Source: Spirodela intermedia
Lineage: Eukaryota > Streptophyta > Magnoliopsida > Alismatales > Araceae
Assembly (NCBI GenBank): GCA_902729315.2
Contig: LR746278.1
Span: 2,139,001-2,203,000 of the forward strand
Direction: 5' to 3'
DNA: 64,000 bases
In this document: positions 47,926-59,515 of the stretch, one piece after another
Position numbering within the stretch: the first letter of the stretch is position 1
Layout: each line of letters opens with the position of its first letter
Position numbers and translations under genes: made by a program
Notes under the pieces: model-generated
Told to the model about the DNA's origin: nothing
Database searches by the model: none
Seen by the model: only the letters and a program-made list of their open reading frames with translations

Positions 47926-50900
47926 ATGGCCACCGCCAACCCTTTCGATATCCTCGGAGACGATGACAACGACGATCCGTCGCATCTGATCTCTGTCCAA
48001 CAGCAGAAGGTCGTCGCTAAGAAGCCAGCCCCTGCGGCCGCCGCAGCGGTGCCGGCAGCGGCGAAGCTTCCTACGAAGCCCGCCCCTCCGACCCTTGCTG
48101 GTGCGTTCCTCCGATGGTTTTTCCATGTACTGAACGGTCCCGCTGATTTTTTAGCCTCTTTGGTGTTTTGATTCGAGGCGATGCGGCTAATGTTAGGGTT
48201 TTGCTTGCTCGGTATTCAGTCGCTTTTTTTCTGTGTGGCCGAATGTAGATTTCTCGTTTACGTGCTGATTCGTTGTGTCATTGAGAAGTGTGATTTTACG
48301 CCTTATCTATTAGTCTTTGGTTGGTTACTGTAGCAAGGGATGCCAGAGGCAGCACCGAGCCAGCACGAGGAGGTGGTATTGGTGGTGGCCGAGGAGGACC
48401 GGGGCGTGGAAGGGGCCGTGGAGGCTTCCCCAGCCAGCAGAACAGGGAGTACGGTAATGGTAATGCGAACGGTTTTCCTGGAACATATGGCGGCGGTGGG
48501 GGCGGTGGCGGCGGGGGAGAAGATGGCGATGCGGAGAAGTCAGTTGACAGGGAGCGTGCATCCTATGGGGGACCACGTCAGCCCTACCGTGGTGGTCGCC
48601 GTGGTGGATTTCGAGGAGGAGAGGTTGAAGGGGATTCTGAACGCGCCCCAAGGAGACTTTATGAACGTCGGAGTGGCACTGGCCGTGGCAGTGAGCTCAA
48701 GCGTGAGGGTTCTGGACGTGGCAATTGGGGAACCCCAACTGACGATGTGCTTCCACAGTTGGGTGTTTCTTCTCATAACAGTTGGGTTTTTTATTCCATT
48801 TCATATTGTTTTTAAAAGAATAACTCTCATTGTTAATTTATTGGAGTAGGGAAGGTGAAGAAATTGTGAACGTGGAAGGTAAGAATGCCGAGAAGCAACT
48901 TGAGCAGGTAGATGCGCCAGCATCAGATGCGAACAACGAAAACAAGGAGGGTGCCAATGAGAATGAAGAGAAGGAGCCAGAAGATAAGGTAAGATATTAT
49001 TGCATGATGCCGTCATCGTTTTTGTTAGAATTTTTTTTTCCAGCAGAAGGTTATCGCTAGTTTCCTACCAGCAGAAGGTTATAGGGACATTGAAGGTCCA
49101 TCCATTATTAGTGCTACTTTAAGCTCAAATGTCAATCTTTCAAGTGAATTTTATAAATCCCCCATATATGTAGGCAGTGAAAGGTTTGTTTTCAATTAAT
49201 CCAGTTCTAATCCTTTCAGTTATTGGACAGGATCTACATTAGATTAAATTTACACTGCATCATTGATTCTTCGAGAGTAATCCAGTCCCCCGTCCATTAT
49301 AGTCTACATGTCACATCTTATTAGGTTGGCAATTAATCGTTGTTTGTGACAATTATTCTAGCATTCACGCGCCGAATTTTTGTGCTAAGAGGGTTTTGAT
49401 CATAAGCGTCCATGTTTGTTAAGTAGTCTCCGTTTGTTTTGCAGCTTATATGATTTACAGATCATCATTGGTTGTCTCTCGATGTATAATGACTGGAAGA
49501 AATTTCGGTACAGCAGTTGATACCGTGGGGCCTTTTTTGTGACGATTACCTCGTGACCGAAATTCACTGCTATGTTTGGTATAGAACAGGATGGCTTTGA
49601 TTTCAATTTTTTTTTCAAGACTCTAACTGCTAGAAAACCGTCCTCTTTTGTTCCAAAAGTCAACGCATAATGGCAGTGGGCACGCTTTAAAGAGTTGCAA
49701 GGGGGAAGGTTGTTCTATGCTGGTCTGCTACAGAGTCTTGTTTCTGAGAGACGCTTGTTTGCCCTTTTCGTTGGCTAAAATCGTTGTTGCCCTCTAGATA
49801 TCAACATATTATCTTCGACTGTTTCTATCGGGGACTGGAGATATTTGAGTTTTTTTCTGCAATTAATCAATGCGGGCAGGGATAGTTGACAGACATTTAC
49901 CATTTGATATTATTTATTTATTTTTATGAGGAACTGGTAATTAAGAGGACTCAAGGATCGATGAGTGCGGCTGTGGAGTGTTGGTTTCATTTTAGATGTA
50001 TCATCCCTGGAAATGTAATTTTTCCCTTGTGGGAGGTCAGGAATGATATCTGTTTCTTTTGCTCCGATAGTGATACCAACAAATTTTGATAGACACTCAA
50101 TACTTCTACTCCTAATCCGATCTGGACGATTTCCAATGATCTCTAGCTGATGTCTTCTACCGAGGTTCAAAGATGCATCTTATTATATTTGATACCCACC
50201 AGCATTCGATGTAATTATTTGGTTATCTCGCTTGAATGTGCCTGCAAACGAAAGTAGTTTAGTTGTAAGAATAGTTGTCCCTCTTATCCCGCTCTTTGAA
50301 TTACTTTCTTCATCTGTGAGATCGGGAGGGGGGGGCTCAGCTCAGCTAAATTTTTAGTGATCTTTTTCCCCGAGGAAAGATTTTTCTCGTTAGAGCTTCA
50401 TGCGAGTGTTTGTAGAAGGTCAGTCTGTGATATTGAAGATACGTTGATCAGTGGCTCAATCTTCCTTTCATTTGCACCTGTTGATTCCAACTTCTGTTAA
50501 TGTTTTGCGTAATTAGGTGAAAAAACATCGATTATTTTCCCTCTCGTCTGTTCTTCGTGAACCCGAATTGCATTAATTGGTTCAAGTATATATGATACTG
50601 CTCGTTTCTCACCGATTTATGATACCTATGATCAGGAGATGACCCTGGAGGAGTACGAGAAAATAAGGGAGGAGAAGCGGAAGGCTCTGTTGGCGCTCAA
50701 GGCCGAGGAGAGGAAGGTCGAGGTCGACAAGGAGCTCGAGGCGATGCAGCAGCTCTCCCTCAAGAAGGGGAACGACGACATCTTCATCAAGCTGGTGAGT
50801 GAAAACCAGTTCCTTCCTTCCTTCACTAATCCTTGAGTTTTTCTGTGCGTTTCCCCACTAATCCTTGGCTAATTAATACAAACCCCTCCTAAAAGGGCTC

Positions 50901-51264
50901 CGACAAGGATTCCAAGCGCAAGGATGCGGAACGAGATGAGAGAGCCAAGAAGGTACGTATATGATGCAACCTTCTTCATCCGCAGAACTCTCTGTGTGAG
51001 TTGTTTCCCTGATAATTAATGGTTACTGCCCGAAAACAGTCGGTGAGCATCAACCAGTTCTTGAAGCCGGCAGAGGGTGAGAGGTACTACAGCCCCAGGG
51101 GCCGCGGCGGGCGTGGCGGGCGCGGCGGGCGTGGCGGCGGCGGCGAGCGAGGGCCGTTCAGGGGCGGCGGCGACTTCGGCGGCGGTGGCGGCGGAGGCTT
51201 CGGCGCGGCGGCTCCGGCCATCGACGACCCGGGGCACTTCCCCACGCTTGGAGGGAAGCAGTGA
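47926..51264 (+). CDS. RGG-repeat RNA-binding protein, HABP4/SERBP1 (Stm1) family
   Basis: Related to plant RGGA-type proteins, which bind mRNA and associate with ribosomes. Six exons join in frame: 47926-48100, 48334-48757, 48850-48988, 50636-50794, 50896-50952, 51040-51264, giving 392 residues. The N-terminus MATANPFDILGDDDNDD is the Stm1-type start. Then comes an Ala/Pro/Lys linker. Exon 2 has GGGIGGGRGGPGRGRGRGGF and further RGG/RG clusters, then RRSGTGRG and GNWGTPTD. Exon 4 carries the conserved MTLEEYEKIREEKRKALLAL. Exon 6 gives SVSINQFLKPAEGERYY, more RGG repeats, and the terminal HFPTLGGKQ. Intron 3 is long (1.65 kb). Exon 2 ends in CCACA before GTTGGG, chosen because it alone restores the frame. 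Its 5' flank is a truncated array unit. Confidence 0.93.
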
Positions 51265-52201
51265 GGCCGCCCCGTGGGAGGGGAAGAGGAAGAGCGAACC
51301 TTCCTTGTGACAGACAGACTTGCTCGACGCTGTTTATTTTTTCTTTTTTCTTTCTTTTAACCACCACCGGCTCCTTCATCCGCATGCTCGTCGTCTAAGG
51401 GAGTCGTCGACGTACGTCTGAGAGTTTTGAACATCGTTCCTAATGAGCTCTGCTATGATTTCCGTCTCCCATTCCTGCATTGCTCACCGTCAAAAGGGGT
51501 TTCTATAAATAGAAAATATTAGATGAACTTTCTTAGTCAAAAGGGGTTTCTATAATGAATTAAAGAAGGCAGGGCCCTTGAGTTGGGAGATTGGGCCGAT
51601 CTATAAGTGGAAAATATTAGATGAATTTCCTTGGTACGTCTGAGCCCTAAACTGCAATTTAGCATTGTTGACTAGAAGAGGGTAGGGCCCCTGCGTTGGT
51701 GGGCCCATCTATTAATGGAAAATATTAGAAGAATTTCCTTGGTAAATCTGAGCCCTAAACTACAATTTATCATTGTTGAGTAGAAGAAAATAGGGTTCTT
51801 GCGTTGGATGAGTGGGCCCATCTATAAATGGAAAATATTAGAAGAATTTCCTTGGTGAGTCTTAGCCCTAAACTACAATTCAGAATTGTTGAGCAAAAGA
51901 AGAAGGTAGGGCCTTTGCGTTGGCTGATTGGGCAACTATCTATCATTGCGAAGCCATCTTCTACTCGAGAGGGAATATTACACCAGACGAAGAACACAAC
52001 AGATAGATTCTGCTTGGCATCTCCGAAACTGATGGGTTTTTTTATATGTAAAACCAGTAGTCGCAGAAAACAAAGAGATGGATGGATGATACAGGGCGAA
52101 GACATGGAGTTTCGAGGTGCTCTGCTCTCGTGTTACCCTGAGAAAAGTCAGCGCAAGCGAACGAATCCCTCCGGCGAGTGCAGCTCCTCTTCCAGCTTCT
52201 T
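51265..52201. other. Convergent intergenic region between RGG gene and kinase gene
   Basis: This holds the 3' ends of two convergent genes. It contains a minisatellite (51502-51935) and, at its right end, the probable 3' UTR exon of the kinase gene. If the last kinase intron is not spliced, the kinase reading frame continues to 52042. Nothing else is recognised. Confidence 0.6.
51502..51935. repeat. Diverged minisatellite, about 98-113 bp period
   Basis: TCTATAAATGGAAAATATTA-like starts occur at 51502, 51600, 51708 and 51821. Each is followed by GAATTTCCTTGGT, AGCCCTAAACT and a GTAGGGCC...GTTGG block. The fourth copy continues to about 51935. Copies differ by several bases and small gaps. 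There is no coding role. Confidence 0.85.
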
Positions 52202-55200
52202 TTCTGTAGGAAAAAAAAAAGAATAAAAAGAAAACAAAGACACAAAGAAGGAAGGAAGAGGTAGTTGGTCGGTTGTTTCTTACAGAGCAGCCCTTCGCAG
52301 GAGGAAGGCCTCCTCCTCTCCTCCCTGTAAGCAGCTCTCAGAGCCTCCTCACAGGAGAGCTTCTTCTCTGAGTCCGTCCACATGCGACCGCTCCAGCTTC
52401 CGCGGTCGTATCTGGGCGTCGAGAGGTAGCTCGGCTCCGCCATGCCGTCGCCCTCAAGAATCCGAAGGACCTGCTCTCGCCCAAACCCACCGCCATTAAT
52501 TACTAGAAATGGAAGGTTCAACCTTGAACATGTGATGGGACTCACCTGAGACATCCGAGGCCTCGCGTGGGGGTCTCGCCGCAGGCACAGGGACACCACG
52601 TGCAACATGGCGCAGACCTCCTGCTCAGAATATTGCTTGTCTAAGCGCGGATCTACCAGCTCCCCCACCACGTTCTCTTCCAGTAAAGGGCGGGCCTGGT
52701 CAAGTCAAACCCATGAAGCCAGTCCAATTGAAACACAAACCAAAGGTAGAGAGAGAGGAGGGGGGATATCAATCCAGCTGATGGAGTTACTTGCCCATTC
52801 TGTGAGGCATTGCTGGCCTTTGGGTCGGTTGATATCGACGGCTTTTCTCCCAGTGACAAGCTCGAGGAGGACCACTCCGAAGGAATAAACATCGGCTTTG
52901 TCGGTGATCTGACCGCTCTGGGCGTACTCGGGCGCCAGGTATCTGGGGTTTAGGAAGCCACTCAGACGCCGCTTTTCAAGGGGAAAACAATTGACATCTA
53001 GTGGCAGACGATGAATCAGCTTCAAGGACCTACCCAAAGGTACCGATCACTCGAGTTTCCACTCCCATGTCCCCGTCGGGTTGCCACCTGGCCAAACCAA
53101 AATCTCCAACCTGTACGCAGTGAAGAACTGATTATGGTCATGTCAGCTGCAGAAAACTTACACAATCTGTGTATTGTCACTAGTTCGAGGTGAAGAACCA
53201 AAAGAAAAGAAAAGAAAAAACTAATATATACATATAGACATTACCTGGGAAGTCATTGCAGACAAGTAAAAACACAGAAATCACAAAAAAGGCTTTAATA
53301 ATTTCCACTTGGCAGGTTATGGGACAATCAAAGCGCAATCGCTGAGCTTAAAGAGTTTTAGTAAGTCTACAAGTTTTTTCATGGAAACGATCACAGAAAA
53401 ACTGCGAGACCATATTCGCAGTTAAGTACCCCAGGATGAGGATGTGTGATGCGTACCAGAGGTTCAAAATCGTGCGTTAAAAGGATATTGTTCGGCCTCA
53501 TGTCGCGATGAACAATGCAGCCCACTCTGCATTCTTCGTGAAGGTACCGCAGGCCTCGGGCAGCCCCAATAGCTATCTTCTGACGAGCTGGCCATTCTAC
53601 CGGTTCCCGGTTACAACCTGGAAACGAACCCCCCAGTTAACATTTGGGTACAAGCTACAACATGTGCAGAATGAAATAACTTAAGAAAAATAAGATCGTT
53701 TATTGATAATGGATGACCGAGAAAATGGCCAGAAGATCATCAACTTATAATGATATCGAGAGGTGTGTTTCTTTGCAAAAGATTTCCACTTCAGTGCCCG
53801 GGAAATCAGCTTCCACCAGGATAAACCAGACTATAAATTGCATCACTTCGACGAAAATTGATTGAAATATGAGCACCGACAGATTTTCCGAATAATAATA
53901 TAATATATACTCGATCGCATTCAATTTCAATCATGCAATGGTGCGTGGTTGGCATAAAACGGAATTCATTTATTTGAATAACAATAGGATACCAATAAAA
54001 GCCTTTCCAAAAGAGTACGGTGATTTCAAGATTTACCATAAAGATGGGAATCTAGTGAGCCGTTGCATATATATTCATAAACCAGCAACCTTCTCTGGTC
54101 CTCGACACAAAATCCAATTAGCATCACAACATTCCTGTGCTGTGCACAACTGAGAACTTCTACCTCTGCACAAAACTCATGATCCCCTTGAGAGCTTGCC
54201 AACTTGTGCTGCTTGACTGCAATAACCTGCCCATCTGGCAGGATCCCTCTGTGGACAGATCCAAAACCTCCTTCTGCTAAGAAGTTTGCTTGAGAAAAAC
54301 CACCAGTAGCAAGTTTCAGTTCAGCATAACTGTACCACCTTGGGGGTTTACCAAGAACTGGCGCCTTGTGCTTGCATATTGAACATAGTGGAGGTGGACC
54401 TGAGGGCGCATTCCTGGATAGCGAAATTGCTTCCCAAACAATTCCATTGAAGTCCATATCTGACCTACAATTTAATATGTCCGTTCCAGCGTGTAAATTA
54501 TGTTGGAAGAGTTTTGTTACTAAGGTATTCGGAGTGGAAATCTGTGTTTTGTTACTGCATCTTTGTGACGTGTCCTGAGCCTTCTTTGACAGTGTTTGTC
54601 CATGACTGAGAATGTCTGCGACCCATGGCTGAAGTGCTAAGCGCCCTGATGGACTTAAATTTTCACCGTCTGAACCCGAGCTGCTACCATCCGAACCATG
54701 GCTCCGTTTTGCATCTATGATCTCACTTTTCTTGACTCCTTTCGTTTCAGAAATAAAAAATGGGGAAGTTCCATGATCTGAGCTGCACATTGAGGACGTT
54801 CCAGCCTCTGTAGTAGTAAAGGGTGTGCCAAGATCTGGACTGCTTGTGGGTGTAACATCAGGCACACGCATGGAATTTGGAGGCCCACTGCCATGTGATT
54901 GCTTTCCAGAGACATTATTTAACTCGGGAAGCAACATACTGGCTACCTGAGGCTCTGCCTCAAGAGATCTGACCAGATTAAGGCGAAGAACCTTGGGTTG
55001 AGAACGTTTCATTATGACGATGTTACATTGGAGCTCTTCCATGCATCGTTTCTCCTCATGCTTCAGCTGTCTGTAGAACAAAAAAAGAAGACAAGCATAC
55101 CGTTAATATGAGATGAGCGAACGACAGATAATTAGGAGAGAAAAGCAACCTAATCCAACCTAAGAACAATCTAATGACACGTAAAGCTAGAGTGCCAGCA

Positions 55201-56296
55201 CTCGGGGTATAGGTATGAGAAGAGTGTGAAATTTGGATATTACTTGTCTAAAATAACCCAGCTTGCTTGAGCCCTCTTAGATTCTGCAGCTACAGCTCCA
55301 GCAGGTGTTCCAGAAACAATCTTTATCTTCACATTAATCTAAATGAATAATCAAAGTAGCAGTCAAGAAGCAATTTGTTTAACGAGAAACTAGATCTATC
55401 AAGTTGTTGTCTTACGTTGTTTGGGTCGTACATATTGTGGAGTTGAAGCATCATCTGTGAACACGTATCAGTAATATCAGACTTCATCTCCAAAGATGTC
55501 CCAGTGGAAGACCTCCTGTGGCCACTGGCACAGTCCCCCGCAAATCTTGGGAAACCCCATAATTTTCTACCTGAGACGTCAAGACAGTTAACAATATCTC
55601 ATCATCAGAAGCATTCCGTCGCTCAGTCGAGTAGTAGAAACAGCCTCCCTTACAACCCTATCAAAAACTTTTAAGTAACATGTAGGACGCTTGCTGCAAT
55701 TATGTATCATTTTACTAAGCAGTCGGAAGAATGCTGCTCACGTTGATATACTAAAACCTATCAACGTCGAATTATAAGACATTTGATAGAAGTCACTTCT
55801 AAACAGAAGGAAATGATAAAATAAGTAAATTACGACGCTGATTACGTGGCAAAAGGAAACAGCAAGATGGAATCTTAAAAATGGCCGATTGTGTTTCACA
55901 GAATCAACCAAATTATGTTTCACAGAATCAAACAAAGAAAATGGATTCATTCGACACAGCAAAAGGAGGGTCAAATAGAAGTGACTTGAAGGATTGGCAC
56001 AACAGCACCTGAGGTGAAAGAAATAGTTGACATCTACCAAGGGAAAGCAAGAAGTAAGAAGCGGAATAGGTATCGACTAGAGGTATACCTGAACTTTGAG
56101 CTGGAACCACAACCAGAAGAGTTATACAATCGCCGGGCTGAACTACGTGAGTTAGAGCCCACACCAGGGCCGTTCTGGGAATCTCCCTGGAAGCTTTTAC
56201 AGCCACCACCGCCATCTTCTTGGCAACATTGGTGCCCTTGTCAGGTTTGCTACGCTTCGGCTGCGAATTCGCACTACTCATTTCGGAGGAATTCAA
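52202..56296 (-). CDS. USP-domain receptor-like cytoplasmic kinase (SELMODRAFT_444075-like, PERK-related)
   Basis: Nine coding exons on the minus strand: 56089-56296, 55416-55570, 55244-55338, 54037-55070, 53457-53617, 53034-53110, 52795-52942, 52546-52695, 52284-52470. They give about 738 residues. The stop is split across the last splice (T at 52284, AA at 52203-52202). Residues 1-150 form a universal stress protein-like domain ([20 protein letters not shown]). A Ser-rich linker follows. The kinase domain starts near 395, with EGGFGSV at 419, Lys439, Glu455, HRDMRPNN at 534-541, DFG at 554-556 and GTFGYLAPEYA. There is no membrane segment, so it is probably cytoplasmic. Relatives are often named inactive kinases, yet Lys, HRD Asp and DFG Asp are all present here; only the usual HRDLK lysine is Arg. 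One intron has a GC donor. Without the last splice the frame runs to 52042. Confidence 0.9.
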
Positions 56297-58274
56297 AACC
56301 GGAGAACCCTACTTCTCCAGCCCCTGCCGGCTTCCTCCCCAATTCATCTCACAGAACTAACCTCTCTCCCCCTCCCCCCGGCGTCCGCAGAGAACTGTAA
56401 CACGGACACAGGAGTAGTGGGAAGGAGAGAAGCTCTTGTGTGCCTCCTCTTCCGTGATATATTATTACGGGCAGAAGAAGCCTGGCCCCAGACCCCACAG
56501 TCCTTGTCACAGTTTACTGCAGTCACAGGTACCACTGAGAATAAACATGATCTTAATTCAAGCGCTGCCGGAATGCCAATCAGGCTACGAGTGGAAGCAG
56601 CAGGAGGGACCAACGGCAGCACAGCATCACCTCTCGCCCCCTTTTCCTCGTCTTCCTCCCGATGCTACAGAAGCCTTCCAATCGAAGTGACATCAATGCA
56701 CAAGGAACCTTCCCCGTGATGGTCTGCCCGAGAGAGAGCTGTTCTGAGAAAACGACAAATGGCTGAGAAGGTTGATATTTGTTACAATCCGGTGCACACA
56801 ACATCGAGACAGAGCCTTGTCTTTCAGCATTCCATTCGAGAACTAAGGGTTAATACTCGGGCAGTGATGAAATCGTCGGGTTCCTCTCTCTTATTTAACG
56901 CTTACCGTAAAAAGGAAACCACTGCAGAAAGTCAAAGTCGAAGTGATCAAACCATAGGATTCGGGCAATGGCAGGAGAGAAAGCACTTCCACAAGAAAAC
57001 CCTAGCTGCGAGCTGTCAGCAGTTACAGTACCGTGGTGGAGGAAAAAGAAAAAGGTGGAAGTCTCAAGCGGCGCAAAACTCCCGTTTTCACCGGAGATGG
57101 ACAAGTTTTAGCATGTTCCGGCCCGCAGTTCTCGCACGACCGGCCGCTACAAGACGCTATGAATACGGCTAGTTGCAGAACAGGACCACCACGAAGAACT
57201 AAGCGGGAAAAGAAGAACTTCAAAAATAACTGAAATCTAATAATCCCCCCCCTTCCACAGCCGACCTCAAAGAGCCATCCCCACCTCCAGAGCCACCTCC
57301 ATGGCCGGCAAATGCCTCGCCAAACTGAAAGAGTAATACACTTCCCTCGTCTCTAACCAAAGCCCGGAGGAGATGGTTTCTTACCAAGAGCAAAGGAACA
57401 AGGCTGAGATGCTTACCAGGATACTTCGCCGATTCCCCTCCCTCAGGATCCGTATGCGTTTCGAAAGCTCTCAGGAACGAAGCAAACGTGAACAGTTTGA
57501 AATGGCGTTGTAATCGAGAACGATCACACGGAGATCTGCAGGAACCTGCCTCCACCTGCAGGTGTTAATGACGGCACCAGTCTCTGGATTCCACTACCGA
57601 GCAGTCCCTCCTCTGTAATGAGGTTTTTGCGATGAGAGAGAAAGCATCTGTGATCCGCCCCCATGAGCATCCTCTCTCACTCTCTCTCGCTCTCTCTCTG
57701 CATGGCCAGCGCACCGCCCCCTGATTCTGCGGCATTAACAGAAAATGGATGTAGCACGATGGCGGGATCGCGGGCGTCACGTCGGTTTCCCGCCCTTCGC
57801 CATGGCCGCCACGATTGGACCGTTATCTTCGAGACCGCCCCAAGATTACCCACGAAATCATTATTATTATTGTGGTCCCAAGTGGTTCCCAGCCGTCCGA
57901 TCCGGATCCACCACTGTCGCCTGAAAATGATCCCCACCCCCATGGTATAGGATAACAAACGCGAGTAATCTCACCGGCGGCCCCGGCCTCGCCGCTTCAA
58001 TGGTCGCGTTTCCCGCTCTTCCATTAAAGACGTTATTTACGGGATCTCGGTATGCGGGTCCCACGGAGGTCGCCCTTCCGCATGTGCTAATTAATGCCGT
58101 TCCAGCGAGTCAAGGCCCATTAAGTGATAAGGCCCATATACATAATGGGCCGGGTTGCCTTTCACATTTGGCCCATTAATAACATTGCCACGACTGTGAG
58201 AGAGAGAGAGCATAACAGGAAACAGGAGCAGTAAATATAATAAATACAGCAGTAGAGAGAGGAGGTAAAGAGAG
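56297..58274. other. Region between kinase and serine acetyltransferase genes, no gene recognised
   Basis: This holds the 5' flank and leader of the kinase gene and the 3' flank of the acetyltransferase gene. Several frames of 60-137 codons exist on both strands but show no domain and no convincing splice partners. CT- and GA-rich runs lie near 57670-57700 and 58198-58210. The GC-rich part at 57680-58080 resembles a promoter-type sequence, but no element can be assigned. Confidence 0.5.
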
Positions 58275-59126
58275 TCAGATAGTATAGTCGGACCAGTCGG
58301 AGATGAAGGAGGTGTGGTCCATGGACTCGCCGGGGATTTCGTCGAGCTTGGAACGTCCGCCGACGATCCTCGCGGGGTTGCCGACGGCGGTGGTTCGCGG
58401 CGGCACGTCGATGAGCACCAGAGAGCCCGCACCGACCTTCGCCCCTTCGCCGATCCTCACGTTCCCCAGGATCGTCGCGCCGGCGCCGATCAGCACGCCG
58501 TCGCCGATCTTTGGATGCCGGTCGCCGACGGCCTTGCCGGTGCCGCCAAGCGTCACGTTGTGGAGGATCGACACGTTGTTGCCGACGACGGCGGTCTCTC
58601 CGATCACCACTCCCGTGGCGTGGTCGAGGAGGATCCCGCTGCCGATCCTGGCGGCGGGATGAATGTCCACGGAAAAGACCTCGGAGATCCGAGACTGGAG
58701 CGCGAGCGCGAGCGGGCGGCGCCGCTGGTTCCAGAGGACGTGCGCCACCCGCTGGGCCTGGATGGCGAGGAATCCTTTGTAGTTGAGGAGGCAGCGGGAG
58801 AAGGAGTCGCAGGCGGGATCGCGGAGGCGCGCGGCGACGAGATCGGCGACGGCGGAGGCGGCGAGGGAAGGGTGATCGGCGTAGGCCTGGAGGAAGATGT
58901 CGTAGAGGAGTGTGGAGAGCAGCGTGGAGGAGCAGAGCCTGTTCGCGAGGTGGAAGGCGAGGGACCGGGCGAGGGACGCGTGGGAGAGCACCGTGGCGTA
59001 GAGGTAGCTGGCGAGCGCTGGCTCCGACTCGGCGTCGCGGCGTACCTCCGTCTCGATCTGGCTCCACACCCACGCCTCGCTGTTCTCAGGCTCCGGCAGC
59101 GGCGCCGCCGCTCCCGGCGGCGGCAT
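58275..59126 (-). CDS. Serine O-acetyltransferase
   Basis: Transfers acetyl from acetyl-CoA to L-serine, making O-acetylserine, the committed step of cysteine synthesis. A single exon of 283 codons. The N-terminal alpha-helical SATase domain covers about residues 15-145 (EAWVWSQIETEVRRDAESEP, LLNYKGFLAIQAQRVAH). A left-handed beta-helix of hexapeptide repeats follows from 153 (VDIHPAARIGSGILLDHATG, GETAVVGNNVSI). Catalytic residues match the bacterial enzyme: Asp168-His169 in LLDHATG and His204 in GDRHPKI. The C-terminus ends DWSDYTI; a terminal isoleucine is what inserts into O-acetylserine (thiol)lyase in the cysteine synthase complex. There is no clear plastid or mitochondrial transit peptide, so a cytosolic form is likely. 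The start is set by MPPPG; an upstream frame extension is not needed for family length. Confidence 0.95.
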   Translation of the reverse strand: MPPPGAAAPLPEPENSEAWVWSQIETEVRRDAESEPALASYLYATVLSHASLARSLAFHLANRLCSSTLLSTLLYDIFLQAYADHPSLAASAVADLVAARLRDPACDSFSRCLLNYKGFLAIQAQRVAHVLWNQRRRPLALALQSRISEVFSVDIHPAARIGSGILLDHATGVVIGETAVVGNNVSILHNVTLGGTGKAVGDRHPKIGDGVLIGAGATILGNVRIGEGAKVGAGSLVLIDVPPRTTAVGNPARIVGGRSKLDEIPGESMDHTSFISDWSDYTI

Positions 59127-59140
59127 GGCGATGGCGGCGG

Positions 59141-59515
59141 CGGAGAGGTTGCAGAAGAAGAGGAAAAAAGGGGAAGCGATTTCCCTGCTTGCTGCGTCCT
59201 TACACAGGAAGAGACGGAGATAACGATTAAAAAGACAGCTGAGGGGAGGAGGGCGGTGGGGGGCCTGCTGACCGTCCGATTGGATCCCGAGGGCTCAGTT
59301 GCTCCCCGCCACAGCCGGAGCCGGAGAAAGGCGGCGGCGGCGGCGGCGGCGGAGAGGTATCAAAGAAGAGAAAACAAGGGAAGGCGATTTCCTTGCTTCC
59401 GGCGTCCGTACGCAGGAAGAGACTGAGATGATGATTAAAAAGATAACCGAGGGGAGGAAGGCGGGGGGGCTGCTGACCGTCCGATGGGATCCCGAGGGCT
59501 CGGCAGCTCCCCGCC
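59141..59515. repeat. Tandem duplication of about 170 bp upstream of the acetyltransferase gene
   Basis: Copy A (59141-59310) and copy B (59350-59515) align from CGGAGAGGT to GCTCCCCGCC at a spacing of 205-209 bp. Landmarks shared are AGGAAGAGAC, GATTAAAAAGA, CTGCTGACCGTCCGAT and GGATCCCGAGGGCTC. A CGG run (about 59333-59352) separates them. The duplication lies immediately 5' of the start codon and covers the probable leader and promoter. Confidence 0.88.

Noticed and set aside
48325-48849. Alternative + and - frames across RGG exon 2
   Set aside because: They are shadows of a repetitive GC-rich exon. Only the RGG frame joins the flanking exons.
58162-59073. 303-codon minus frame overlapping serine acetyltransferase
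   Set aside because: It is a different frame of the same exon, Arg/Pro-rich. The 283-codon frame matches the enzyme throughout.
58314-59426. 370-codon + frame opposite serine acetyltransferase
   Set aside because: It is the antisense shadow of a GC-rich, stop-poor coding exon. Its sequence is Arg/Glu/Gly-rich without a domain.
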